Source of the DNA: CAZDDB01 sp963843285
GTDB lineage: Bacteria; Acidobacteriota; HRBIN11; JAKEFK01
Length of the DNA stretch: 64,000 nucleotides
Assembly: GCA_963843285.1 (NCBI GenBank)
Contig: CAWJJO010000011.1
Location: 1 to 64,000 of the forward strand
Direction: 5' to 3'
The notes beneath the pieces are model-generated. The model searched no databases. It was not told where the DNA came from and was given only the letters and a program-made list of their open reading frames with translations. Shown piece by piece: positions 23,572 to 32,090 of the stretch. Each line of letters opens with the position of its first letter. The stretch's first letter is position 1. The position numbers were made by a program, and so were the translations under genes.

Positions 23572-24741
23572 ATGTACAAGAAAGACTTGATCTGGCTGTA
23601 TGGCTTCGGCGCCGTAGTGCTGATTGTCACCGGTTATCTCTTCTGGAGTTACGAAGTTCCGGATTGGAAACTGTACCAGGCGGAGTTCCGGGATCTGGTC
23701 GCACAGAAATTAGGCGAAGAAAAGTCGCAGCAGGTTCCGGCTGGCTTGCAGCAGATCTGGTTGAAGGATCTGAATCGTGTGGATCGCTGCACAACGTGTC
23801 ATCAGGGGATTGAGTGGAAGGGGTTGGACGATCAACCGAACCCGTACAAATCGCATCCCCGCGAGATTCTGAAGAAGCATCCGGCAGAGAAGTTCGGTTG
23901 TACAAGCTGCCATGGCGGTCAGGGATATGCAGTGGATATGGAAGCAGCGCATGGTCAGGTGGAACACTGGGAGGAGCCGCTGCTGGGAAAGGATCTGGCC
24001 GATCAGTACCTGGTGAAAGACAAAAAGGCATTGATCGAAATGAATTGCAATACCTGCCATCGCTATGATCGCGAGACCAAAGGCGCGGACACGCTGAATC
24101 GCGCCAAACAGCTTGTGCAGGAAAAGGGGTGCCGCGCGTGTCATGCGATCAATGGACGCGGAGGCTCGATCGGTCCCGATCTGACCGCTGTCGGAGAGAA
24201 GTCTGCAGAGCAATATGACTACTCGCGAATGTTTGGAGTGCAGTCTGCATTCGCCTGGCATGTCGCGCATCTACAAAATCCAAAGGCGCTTGTGCCGGAA
24301 ACCGTGATGCCGAACTTCTCTTTTTCCAGTCAGGACGCGCAGGCACTCGGATTGCTGGTCCTGAGCTGGAAGAAGACCGAACTTCCCGTTCAATACATTC
24401 CGGGCGCCCAGCCGGTGGATCGTCCGACACCGGAAGAGGCGGAGAAAGAACGCCAGATGCTTACCGGTGAAGGCGCCTTCTTTGTGAAGAAAGGGTGCTT
24501 CGTATGTCATTCGGTCGCCAGTCTCGGAATCGAATCGGCAACGAAAATCGGACCGGATCTATCCGAAGCGGTTACTGATGTGCAAAGCAGATTTGGCCGG
24601 ACGCTGGAAGATTTTCTCAAGAATCCGACAGGAACAATGGCAGTAGTGCTGGCAACTCAAATTCGTTTGACCGATGAAGAGAGGCTTGAAGCCATCGAGA
24701 AATTGAAGATCGCATATCAAAAGAAGCAGGAACAAAAGTAA
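23572..24741 (+). CDS. membrane-anchored pentaheme cytochrome c
   Basis: 389 residues with one N-terminal helix (~6-24) as anchor. Five CxxCH motifs are visible: CTTCH (~75), CTSCH (~112), CNTCH (~163), CRACH (~192) and CFVCH (~312). The last two lie in cytochrome-c-like domains (INGRGGSIGPDLTAVG, ATKIGPDLSE). It takes the place of cytochrome c1 in this cluster and is the likely donor to the CuA centre of NosZ. 158 bases with an inverted repeat separate it from nosZ. Confidence 0.9.
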   Translation: MYKKDLIWLYGFGAVVLIVTGYLFWSYEVPDWKLYQAEFRDLVAQKLGEEKSQQVPAGLQQIWLKDLNRVDRCTTCHQGIEWKGLDDQPNPYKSHPREILKKHPAEKFGCTSCHGGQGYAVDMEAAHGQVEHWEEPLLGKDLADQYLVKDKKALIEMNCNTCHRYDRETKGADTLNRAKQLVQEKGCRACHAINGRGGSIGPDLTAVGEKSAEQYDYSRMFGVQSAFAWHVAHLQNPKALVPETVMPNFSFSSQDAQALGLLVLSWKKTELPVQYIPGAQPVDRPTPEEAEKERQMLTGEGAFFVKKGCFVCHSVASLGIESATKIGPDLSEAVTDVQSRFGRTLEDFLKNPTGTMAVVLATQIRLTDEERLEAIEKLKIAYQKKQEQK

Positions 24742-24880
24742 TGTCGCTGCGAGAACACAGAGGGAATTTTGCCACAGAGGGCACAGAGTTCACAGAGAAA
24801 GAAAGGAAGAGATATTTTTCTTGTCTCCTCCTCTGTGACCTCTGTGTACTCTGTGGCTTTAATCTCTGTGGCCTCAGGGC
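24742..24880. repeat. inverted repeat, CACAGAG / CTCTGTG family
   Basis: ACACAGAGGG, GCCACAGAGGGCACAGAG and later CCTCTGTGACCTCTGTG, CTCTGTGGC form long imperfect arms around an A/T-rich middle. It lies between the cytochrome c gene and nosZ. Confidence 0.65.
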
Positions 24881-24899
24881 TTAGATCAGGAGGATCAGT

Positions 24900-26756
24900 A
24901 TGAAACGCAATCAAACAAAAATCTGGCTTGGCATCGGCATTTGCTGCGTGCTAGCCATCACACTCATGTTTGCAAGCTGCAAGAAGAAACCGAAAGTAGT
25001 CGATCGCGCGGGCGCTGCGGAAGCGGCCGTGGCCACTTATGTGGCCCCGGGTGACCTGGATGAGTACTACCTTTTTTATTCCGGCGGACATTCCGGCAAT
25101 GTGTACGTTGCCGGAATTCCATCGATGCGTCACATCTCGACAATTCCTGTGTTCTCGCCCTATCCGGCGACAGGATACGGATTTGATAAGGAATCAAAAG
25201 AAAGACTGGGCGGCTTTACTTGGGGTGATGCGCATCATCCCTCGCTCAGCGAAACTGCGGGCGACTATGATGGACGGTGGTTGTTCATCAGCGACAATGC
25301 AAACAACAGGATGGCCCGAATCGATTTACGCGATTTCAAAACCAAGCAGATTCTCGGGCCCATCCCCAATGTGTCCGGCAATCACTGCTCTTCATTTGTG
25401 ACCCCCAACACGGAATATGTTCTTGCAGGTTCGCGCTTTTCCGTCCCGATCCCAAAAGGGACGTATGCGCCGCTCGAAGAATATCCGACCACGTATAAAG
25501 GCATCGTTGCGGGGATCGCCGTAGATCCGAAGACCGGAGAGATGACACTGGGCTGGGAAGTGATGATGCCTCCTTTTGATTACGATCTGGGAGATGCAGG
25601 AAAAGGCGCCAGCGATGGCTGGGGTTTCTGGACCTGCTACAACTCGGAGCGCGCTACGGGGAAGTTGGAAGTTACTTCCACTCAAAAAGACCGCGATTAC
25701 ATTGCTGCCGTGAACTGGAGAGAAGCAGAGAAGGCGATCAAGGACGGCAAGTTCAAGATGATCGGCGGCACGAAAGTGATCGATCCGAAAGAGGCTCCGG
25801 GAGTGGTGTTTTTGATTCCGTGCAGCAAGAGTCCGCACGGTGTCGATGTCAGCCCGGACGGCAAATACATCATCGGAAGCGGAAAACTGCAATCGATTAC
25901 AACGGCATTCAATATGGAGAAGATCCTGACCGCGATTCAGAAGAAGGACTTTACCGGCGATGAAGACGGCATTCCCGTTCTGAATTATGACCACGTGAAG
26001 GACGCGGAAGTGAACGTCGGACTTGGACCGCTGCACACGCAATTTGATGACAAGGGCTTTGCCTATACGAGCCTGTTTGTGGAAAGCGCCATCGCGAAGT
26101 GGAAACTGGGAACCTGGGAAGTAGTGGACAAGATCCCGATCACCTACAACATCGGGCATCTGGCGGCGGCCGAAGGTGACACAGTCAGTCCGGATGGAAA
26201 GTATCTTGTTGCGCTCAACAAGCTCTCTCATGGCCGGCATCTGAACGTTGGTCCTTCGCAGCCGGAATCTTCCCAGTTGATCGATATCAACGGAGAGAAG
26301 ATGAAACTGCTCTATGATGCGTTCACCGAACCGGAACCTCATTATGCGCAGATTGTGAAGATCGACAAGATCAAACCGGTGGAAGTTTACGCAAAGGAAG
26401 AAAACAAGGATCCGAACGCGATCTGGGACGTCAAGGATGCCTCGTCCAGCGCAACGGCACCGATGTCACGGTGAAGATGATGGCAGTTCGCAGCAGCTTC
26501 GAGCCGAACAAGATCGAGGTCAACCAGGGAGACAAGGTCACGATTTATCTCACCAACATCGAACAGACAACGGACGAGCTGCATGGATTCGGGTTTGAAC
26601 GAATACAACATCAATGTAGTGATCGATCCGGGTGAAACAAAGACCGTTGAGTTCATCGCAGATAAGCCGGGAGTATTCCCGTTTTACTGCACGAACTTTT
26701 GTTCCGCGCTGCATCAGGAGATGCAGGGTTATTTGCTTGTTAAGCCAAAAACCTAA
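24900..26756 (+). CDS. nosZ: nitrous oxide reductase, clade II lipoprotein type, with two compensating frameshifts
   Basis: Reduces N2O to N2 in the periplasm. GGAGGA precedes ATG 24900. The signal ends in a lipobox (FASC, Cys27), as in Sec-exported clade II enzymes rather than Tat-exported clade I ones. The seven-bladed propeller carries CuZ histidine motifs such as GDAHHPS (~107) and SPHGVDVSPDGKYIIGSGK (~306). The frame stops at 26474 after a lost base near 26440. The CuA domain continues in another frame (RNGTDVTVKMMAVRSSFEP), and an extra T at 26594-26596 returns it to the first frame. It ends with the CuA motif CTNFCSALHQEMQGY at TAA 26754. Corrected length is ~618 residues. Either a real double mutation or sequence errors. 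Confidence 0.9.
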
Positions 26757-26771
26757 TGTGGCAGGGGCAAT

Positions 26772-26821
26772 TGGAGCGCAGGCTTCCAGCCTGCACGGGC
26801 GAGGCCGTGAAGAGCGGCCTC
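26772..26821. repeat. palindromic repeat, GCAGGCTTCCAGCCTGC family, plus hairpin
   Basis: TGGAGCGCAGGCTTCCAGCC is followed by GAGGCCG...CGGCCTC (26801-26821). It separates nosZ from the next gene and could act as an mRNA processing or stability element. Confidence 0.7.
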
Positions 26822-26843
26822 ACCTTGAATTTCGAGGTGAGTG

Positions 26844-27464
26844 ATGAAGTCCGATTTCTTACAGCAGGAAACAGCATTTTTTGATTTGCCACTATCTTTG
26901 GGAAGCCGGGTCATTGTTCTGGTGGCTGTCATTGCACTGATTCCGGCTTTCTTGTTTCCGCTTTGGAATATGACGTTTTATTCCAATCAGTACACGGACG
27001 GCCTTCAGCTTCATATATATGCATATCAACTGGAAGGCGGAAAAACGCATGACCGCGACGATTTGCGGGAGATCAATTCGCTCAACCATTACATCGGAAT
27101 GCGGCCTTTGTTGGAAAGCGACTTTAGCGAATTCGCGTGGATTCCATTCGCGTTGGGCGGTCTGATTCTTCTCTCGCTTCGCGCAATTGTGATTGGAAAA
27201 ATGGCGGGCCTTGTAGATGTTTTCGTGTTGTGCGCGTACTTTGGATTGTTTTCGCTGTGGAGTTTCTGGCACCGGCTTTATACCTACGCTCACAACCTGG
27301 ATCCCACTGCTGCGATCAACGTCCCGCCATTTACTCCTCCACTATTTGGATCAAAGGTAATTGCTAACTTCACCATTTACAGTTACCCGGATATTGGATC
27401 GTATGCTTTGTTCGGATTTTCCATTTTGCTGCTTCTCGCGATTTTCTTTTCGAGAAAAAAATGA
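26844..27464 (+). CDS. nos-cluster integral membrane protein
   Basis: 206 residues from ATG 26844, with a GAGGTGAG signal. Four membrane helices (~22-42, 98-116, 125-142 and 185-203). A periplasmic loop after helix 1 contains YSNQYTDGLQLHIYAYQ and SLNHYIGMRPL, and a second loop has YTYAHNLDPTAAINVPPF. Similar proteins lie between nosZ and nosD in other clade II clusters, and the NHYIGM and AHNLDP motifs are typical of them. The role is unknown, perhaps metal or electron supply. It overlaps nosD by four bases (ATGA). Confidence 0.75.
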   Translation: MKSDFLQQETAFFDLPLSLGSRVIVLVAVIALIPAFLFPLWNMTFYSNQYTDGLQLHIYAYQLEGGKTHDRDDLREINSLNHYIGMRPLLESDFSEFAWIPFALGGLILLSLRAIVIGKMAGLVDVFVLCAYFGLFSLWSFWHRLYTYAHNLDPTAAINVPPFTPPLFGSKVIANFTIYSYPDIGSYALFGFSILLLLAIFFSRKK

Positions 27465-28891
27465 AAGGAAAGGAAGCCGGAAGCGGTTTTGTAACGCCGG
27501 CGTCCCGCCGGCCTATGGTAAAGGTAGACTCTATTCAACCTGCCGGCGGGACGCCGGCGTTACAAACCGTTGTTTTTGCTCTGATTCTCTCGCTTGGTAT
27601 GGTGTCCGCTGAAACATGGACGGTGCATGGCGGATCTATTCAATCTGCAATCCACTCCTCAAAGGCCGGAGACACGATTCGGGTATATCCGGGAGCATAC
27701 AGCGAGGATCTGACTCTTGATCGACAGCTCACATTGGAAGGAATTGGCAAGCCGCTTCTGCATGGCTCAGGAAAAGGAAGCGTGATTACAGTAACGGCAG
27801 ACGGTTGCGCAATCCGCGGATTTGTCATTGAGCACAGCGGCGGCGAATTGCAACAGGAGCATTCGGGCATCCTGCTGAAATCGAATCACAATATAGTGGA
27901 GGAGAATGAGCTTCACGATATTTTATTCGGCATCTACTGTTTTGCTTCCGGTAACAATATCATCCGCAGGAATGTGATTCGCGGCCGGCCCGAACTGGAA
28001 GTGGGAGATCGTGGGGCCGGTCTGCACCTGTGGACCTCCCCGGCAAACCGGATCGAAGAGAATGAGGTCTCGGTAACCCGCGACGGGCTCTTCATTCAAA
28101 ACAGCAACGACAATTGGATCCGCCACAACCGCATCCATGATTTACGTTACGGTGTCCATTACATGTTTTCCGATGCCAACCATTTTGAAGAAAACGTCTT
28201 TTCGAATAGTGTAGCAGGCGCCGCGATCATGTATTCCAGGCGGATTGAATTCCGTCGAAATGTATTTCTCCACAACCGCGGATTCAGCTCGTTCGGTATT
28301 TTGCTGCAGGAATGTGTGGAATGTGTGGCGGAAGAAAATTTCATTATGGACAACGGAACGGGTATCTTTCTGGAAGCGCTGAAGAAGAGTGTGGTTCGTC
28401 GAAATGTGATTGCGGGAAATGATGTCGCCTTGCAAATCTTCGGCAGCTCCGCGGAGAACGTCTTTTCCGAAAACAACTTTCTGGATAATCTGAGCCCGTT
28501 GCAACTGGTTGGGAATAGCTCCGGTTCCGCATGGCAAGAAAACGGCCGTGGAAATTTTTGGAATGACACACGTATCTACGATCTGGATGGAAATGGAATT
28601 GGAGATGTGCCGTACCGTATCCAGAATGTGTTCGAATACATGGAAGGCAATCATCCACGGCTGCGGTTATACCTGTACAGTCCCGCAGCTCAGGCGCTGG
28701 CGCAAGCCGAAGAGACGTTTCCCCTTGTTCGCGGATCTCAGGAAGTGGATCCTGCGCCGCTTGTAAAAGCGGTGGAGACAGGTCTTGTTCCTGCGATCGA
28801 GCCAAGGCGCGGCGTGCAAGCCGGTTTGGGAATGATCTCATTGGCGCTGTTTGCCGGATCGCTTGCGTTTCTCTGGAGAGGGCAAAGATGA
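27461..28891 (+). CDS. nosD: NosD, periplasmic copper-site maturation protein, with repeat-encoded N-terminus
   Basis: 476 residues. A signal-peptide core (VVFALILSLGMVSA) ends at residue ~50, unusually far in. The first ~36 residues are encoded by a palindromic repeat (27485-27569: TPASRRP... PAGGTPALQ). The ATG 27461 is nonetheless the natural start because it overlaps the upstream stop as ATGA. The mature part is a right-handed beta-helix with NosD/CASH repeats (NIVEENELHDILFGIYC, NWIRHNRIHDLRYGVHY, NVFSENNFLDNL) and ends in a C-terminal membrane helix. It works with NosF and NosY in CuZ assembly. Confidence 0.92.
   Translation: MKGKEAGSGFVTPASRRPMVKVDSIQPAGGTPALQTVVFALILSLGMVSAETWTVHGGSIQSAIHSSKAGDTIRVYPGAYSEDLTLDRQLTLEGIGKPLLHGSGKGSVITVTADGCAIRGFVIEHSGGELQQEHSGILLKSNHNIVEENELHDILFGIYCFASGNNIIRRNVIRGRPELEVGDRGAGLHLWTSPANRIEENEVSVTRDGLFIQNSNDNWIRHNRIHDLRYGVHYMFSDANHFEENVFSNSVAGAAIMYSRRIEFRRNVFLHNRGFSSFGILLQECVECVAEENFIMDNGTGIFLEALKKSVVRRNVIAGNDVALQIFGSSAENVFSENNFLDNLSPLQLVGNSSGSAWQENGRGNFWNDTRIYDLDGNGIGDVPYRIQNVFEYMEGNHPRLRLYLYSPAAQALAQAEETFPLVRGSQEVDPAPLVKAVETGLVPAIEPRRGVQAGLGMISLALFAGSLAFLWRGQR
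27485..27569. repeat. palindromic repeat inside nosD, CGCCGGCGTCCCGCCGGC family
   Basis: TTTGTAACGCCGGCGTCCCG at the left and CGGGACGCCGGCGTTACAAA at the right form near-perfect inverted arms of ~27 bp around a 31-bp middle. Sisters are at 30014 and 44856. Confidence 0.85.
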
Positions 28892-29622
28892 TCGTTGTAC
28901 GGAACCTGACCAAGCGATTCGGAACGCACACGGCAGTGGACGATGTGTCGTTTGAAGTCGGCAAAGGGGAAACGCTGGCGTTGCTCGGTCCGAACGGGAG
29001 TGGAAAGACCACCACGCTCAAATGCATTGTGGGTTTGACCTTACCCACCGCGGGTGAAATCTGTGTGAGTGGAATCGATACCGGCAGACAGTTCAAGGAA
29101 GCAAGACGTTTTCTGAGCTACTTGCCGCAGAGGACCGGCTTCCAGGAAAGTTTGACGGCGCGTGAAGTGATGGAATTTTATTGCCGGCTCCGCAAGCTGC
29201 CGCTGGAAAGAATTGACCGGCTGTTCAACGAATCGAAATTTGACTTTGATGGTTTTGCAGACAGACGTATCGGAGAATTTTCCGGCGGCATGCTCCAGCG
29301 TTTGGGTCTGGCGGTCGCCTGTTTGCCGGATGCGCCGTTGCTGGTTCTGGATGAACCTACTGTGAGCCTCGATCCGGCGGGCGCTTTTCAGTTTCGTGAA
29401 TTCCTTGCAGATCTCAGGAAGCAGGGAAAGACGATCCTGTTTTCGTCTCACATGCTTGCTGATGTCGAACAACTTGCGGATCGAGTGGCCATTCTCATCG
29501 GAGGAAGATTGGCCGCACTGGAGCCGGTGTCCGCACTGATGCGGAATTGCACGATGAAACCGTCGCTAGATGACATTTATATGCGGTTTCTCCGTGGGGA
29601 GAGGATGGAAGATGGAAAATAG
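28888..29622 (+). CDS. nosF: NosF, ABC transporter ATPase for NosZ maturation
   Basis: 244 residues, start overlapping nosD as ATGA. Walker A GPNGSGKTTTLKCI (~34-47), signature FSGGMLQRLGLAVA (~131-144), Walker B LLVLDEPTVSLDP (~151-163) and the switch histidine in ILFSSHMLADVEQ. It pairs with the permease NosY and the periplasmic NosD to deliver a sulfur- or copper-related ligand to NosZ. Confidence 0.92.
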   Translation: MIVVRNLTKRFGTHTAVDDVSFEVGKGETLALLGPNGSGKTTTLKCIVGLTLPTAGEICVSGIDTGRQFKEARRFLSYLPQRTGFQESLTAREVMEFYCRLRKLPLERIDRLFNESKFDFDGFADRRIGEFSGGMLQRLGLAVACLPDAPLLVLDEPTVSLDPAGAFQFREFLADLRKQGKTILFSSHMLADVEQLADRVAILIGGRLAALEPVSALMRNCTMKPSLDDIYMRFLRGERMEDGK

Positions 29623-30062
29623 AGGATGGAGAATGGCGGTCTGCTTCCTGATCCTCGTTATTCTCTTCGCTTGCGGGCATTCGGAATTGCGAGCGATAGC
29701 GATTGAACCGGGGGATATGTGCACATTTTGCAAGATGGCGATTTCGCAGAAACGGTTTGCAGCTCGAGTTTATCGACAAAGACGGCGAGGTATTCAAGTT
29801 CGATGAGATCGGGTGCATGAACCGCTATTTGAAGCAGCATCCTCAGACTCTGGCCGTTTATTTCGTGGCGGATTCCGATTCCGGCGAATGGCTGAATGGA
29901 ACGACAGCTACGTACGTTCATTCATCGGAAATTGAGACACCGATGAACGGCGGCATCATCGCGTTCCGGGACCGCGGCAGAGCGGAAAAAGCCGCAGTTG
30001 AATCACACGGGGTGGTTTGTAACGCCGGCGTCTCGCCGGCCGCGTGCGAGAGCAACGAGTAA
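29612..30062 (+). CDS. nosL: NosL copper chaperone, frameshifted
   Basis: ATG 29612 lies inside the end of nosF. The signal peptide ends with a lipobox (LFACG). The copper-binding motif DMCTFCKMAIS (~36-46) is intact. The first frame fails at about 29763: reading LEFIDKDGEVFKFDEIGCMNRYL, which is typical NosL, requires a shift of one base. The protein then continues to TAA 30060-30062, its last ~15 residues (CNAGVSPAACESNE) being encoded by the palindromic repeat at 30014. NosL delivers Cu(I) to apo-NosZ. Broken gene or sequence error. Confidence 0.8.
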
Positions 30063-30091
30063 AATTGCCGGCGGGACGCCGGCGGTACAGA
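30014..30091. repeat. palindromic repeat between nosL and nosY, CGCCGGCGTCTCGCCGGC family
   Basis: TTTGTAACGCCGGCGTCTCG and GCCGGCGGGACGCCGGCGGT are the two arms. The left arm codes the C-terminus of NosL, and the right arm ends nine bases before the nosY start. Confidence 0.8.
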
Positions 30092-30099
30092 GGCCTTTT

Positions 30100-30930
30100 A
30101 TGGATCTACAGGCAGTCGGAACAATCGCAAAGCAAGAATTCATCATTAACGTTCGCAACAAATGGACTCTGTTGTTTGCGGTTATTTTTGCCCTCCTGGT
30201 ATTATCCATTTCCTATTTCGGTCTGGTCACGGCCGGGGTAACAGGCTTTCAAGGCTTTGTCCGGACATCCGCGAGCATGCTCAACCTGGTGCTCTATTTG
30301 ATTCCGCTGGTTTCTTTGACGATGGGAACGTTGAGTTTCACCGGCGATAAGGGCGCAACGGAGCTTCTATTTTCACAACCTGTCAGTCGGCCTGAAATCC
30401 TTTTCGGAAAACTTGCCGGCCTGTTTGCGGCAATAGCGACTGCAACATTGATCGGATTTGGTCTCGCGGGCCTGATCGTTTCGGCCAACACGGGATCGGA
30501 GGGAGTAACGCGATATCCGATGTTCATTGTATTCGCGTTAGCTCTCGCCTTGATATTTCTCGTCCTTTCTTCGCTGGTTGCCATCTTTTGCGGGCGAAAA
30601 GCAAAGACATTTGGACTGATTCTCTTTCTCTGGTTTTTCTTTGTTCTGTTTTACGACCTGCTGGTGATCGGCGGAACCTTCATGTTGCAGGAAAGAAACG
30701 CAAACCAGTTTTTGTTTCTTGCTCTTTTTGCAAATCCTGTGGATCTGGTTCGCGTGGGAAGCTTACTGGTTCTGGACGGCAAGGACATCTTTGGCGCTGC
30801 CGGCGCATCGTTCGTTAGATTCTTCGGTGGGCAAGCTGCAAGCTTGTGGCTGATCGCTGCCGCTCTCGCTGTCTGGACATCCGTTCCTTTGTTCTTCTCG
30901 GCCCGGTTATTGAAACGACAGGATTTATGA
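30100..30930 (+). CDS. nosY: NosY, ABC permease for NosZ maturation
   Basis: 276 residues from ATG 30100. An upstream ATG at 29998 would add 34 residues translated from the repeat and is rejected. Six or seven membrane helices (~22-45, 60-80, 100-130, 140-160, 168-190, 240-265). The cytoplasmic loop GDKGATELLFSQPVSRPEILFGK is typical of ABC-2 permeases of the NosY group. The stop overlaps the next start (ATGA). Confidence 0.9.
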   Translation: MDLQAVGTIAKQEFIINVRNKWTLLFAVIFALLVLSISYFGLVTAGVTGFQGFVRTSASMLNLVLYLIPLVSLTMGTLSFTGDKGATELLFSQPVSRPEILFGKLAGLFAAIATATLIGFGLAGLIVSANTGSEGVTRYPMFIVFALALALIFLVLSSLVAIFCGRKAKTFGLILFLWFFFVLFYDLLVIGGTFMLQERNANQFLFLALFANPVDLVRVGSLLVLDGKDIFGAAGASFVRFFGGQAASLWLIAAALAVWTSVPLFFSARLLKRQDL

Positions 30931-32090
30931 AAAAATGGCACGCAATTGCTGCCGGATCTGTGACGGTTGCGATTGCGGGAATTCTTTTCGCGTTTCGTTC
31001 CGTTCAAGATCAGCGTGTGGAGGCGGTTCACTACGATCGGGGTGAGACCGAGCTGATCGTTTCCAATCCTTTCCATGCGCGAATTCGTTTGTTTTTCGCG
31101 GGGGATCATCCGGAAGAAGCGAAAGAAATTGGCGGTTTTGATGGAACGCGTATCTGGCTCCAACAGGGCAACTACTTTTTGATAGCTCAGGAATCCGATC
31201 ATACCTGGTATTATCCGGCTCCTCTGTCCGGATACAGGAGCGGTCCGGACGAAGACGGTTCATTTGCCGTTACAGTCCGACCGTATCCATCCGAGTGGCC
31301 TGGGGGTGATTTTGTTTACATTCCGAGCGGACACTTCCTGCTTGGCGACCGCTTGAACCCGCAAGAACCGCACTACGTCTGGCTCACTTCATACTTCATT
31401 TGCCCGTTTGAAGTTACAAATCAACAATTCAAGGAATTTATTCGCGATGGCTATCAGGATGGATCCAATTGGACTGAAGAAGGGAAGCGATGGAAGGATC
31501 GGAATCTTTCTCACGCTTCAGCAAGGTTAACTGCAGCAGATCCCGAATACGGACGCTTCGGCCTGCCCGATCAGCCTGTAACAGACGTGAAATGGTTTGA
31601 AGCGAACGCTTATTGCAAGTGGCTCACCCGCAAATCGGGTCAGGGGAAGTGGATGTTGGCTCTTCCTTCGGAAGCGGAATGGGAAAAGGCGGCGCGCGGT
31701 CCGGACAATTTTGATTACGGATTGAGCCGGAGTTTGAGCGACAAAGAAGTGCCGGATTACAACTGGAAAAAAAATCCCGATGCGCCGGTCACTGTAATCG
31801 GAGTCGGTGATACCACACTGCGGTTCAAACCGAACCGGTATGGTTTGTATCACATGTCCGGAAATGTCGCAGAATGGACTCAGTCGGTAGACCGTTCCTA
31901 CAATCGGGACCGGCCGTATGAAGACGACGACCGGAATCATGATGATACGGCGGGCATGCGCGTGGTTCGCGGCGGTTCGTGGTACAACGCCAGCATTGCC
32001 CTTCTGTCTCTTGCGTATCGCGATACGTTTCAACCGGAGCACAGCACGCCGGAACGCGGCTTTCGAATTGTGGCGCGAAGATTACCTTAG
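30927..32090 (+). CDS. sulfatase-modifying-factor (FGE)-like protein of the nos operon
   Basis: 387 residues; ATG 30927 overlaps the nosY stop. An N-terminal membrane helix or signal (~8-24) and a ~90-residue region precede a C-type-lectin-like FGE-sulfatase domain. Markers are FVYIPSGHFLLGD, PFEVTNQQFKEFI, LALPSEAEWEKAARG, YHMSGNVAEWTQS and RVVRGGSWYNAS. True formylglycine-generating enzymes have two active-site cysteines shortly after GGS; here the stretch is cysteine-free, so that chemistry is unlikely. Its place at the end of the nos operon suggests an accessory role in the periplasm. It converges with the next gene and overlaps it by nine bases. Confidence 0.8.
   Translation: MKKWHAIAAGSVTVAIAGILFAFRSVQDQRVEAVHYDRGETELIVSNPFHARIRLFFAGDHPEEAKEIGGFDGTRIWLQQGNYFLIAQESDHTWYYPAPLSGYRSGPDEDGSFAVTVRPYPSEWPGGDFVYIPSGHFLLGDRLNPQEPHYVWLTSYFICPFEVTNQQFKEFIRDGYQDGSNWTEEGKRWKDRNLSHASARLTAADPEYGRFGLPDQPVTDVKWFEANAYCKWLTRKSGQGKWMLALPSEAEWEKAARGPDNFDYGLSRSLSDKEVPDYNWKKNPDAPVTVIGVGDTTLRFKPNRYGLYHMSGNVAEWTQSVDRSYNRDRPYEDDDRNHDDTAGMRVVRGGSWYNASIALLSLAYRDTFQPEHSTPERGFRIVARRLP

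Noticed and set aside
25392..26342. 316-codon minus-strand ORF opposite nosZ
   Set aside because: Antisense shadow of nosZ, no domain recognisable.
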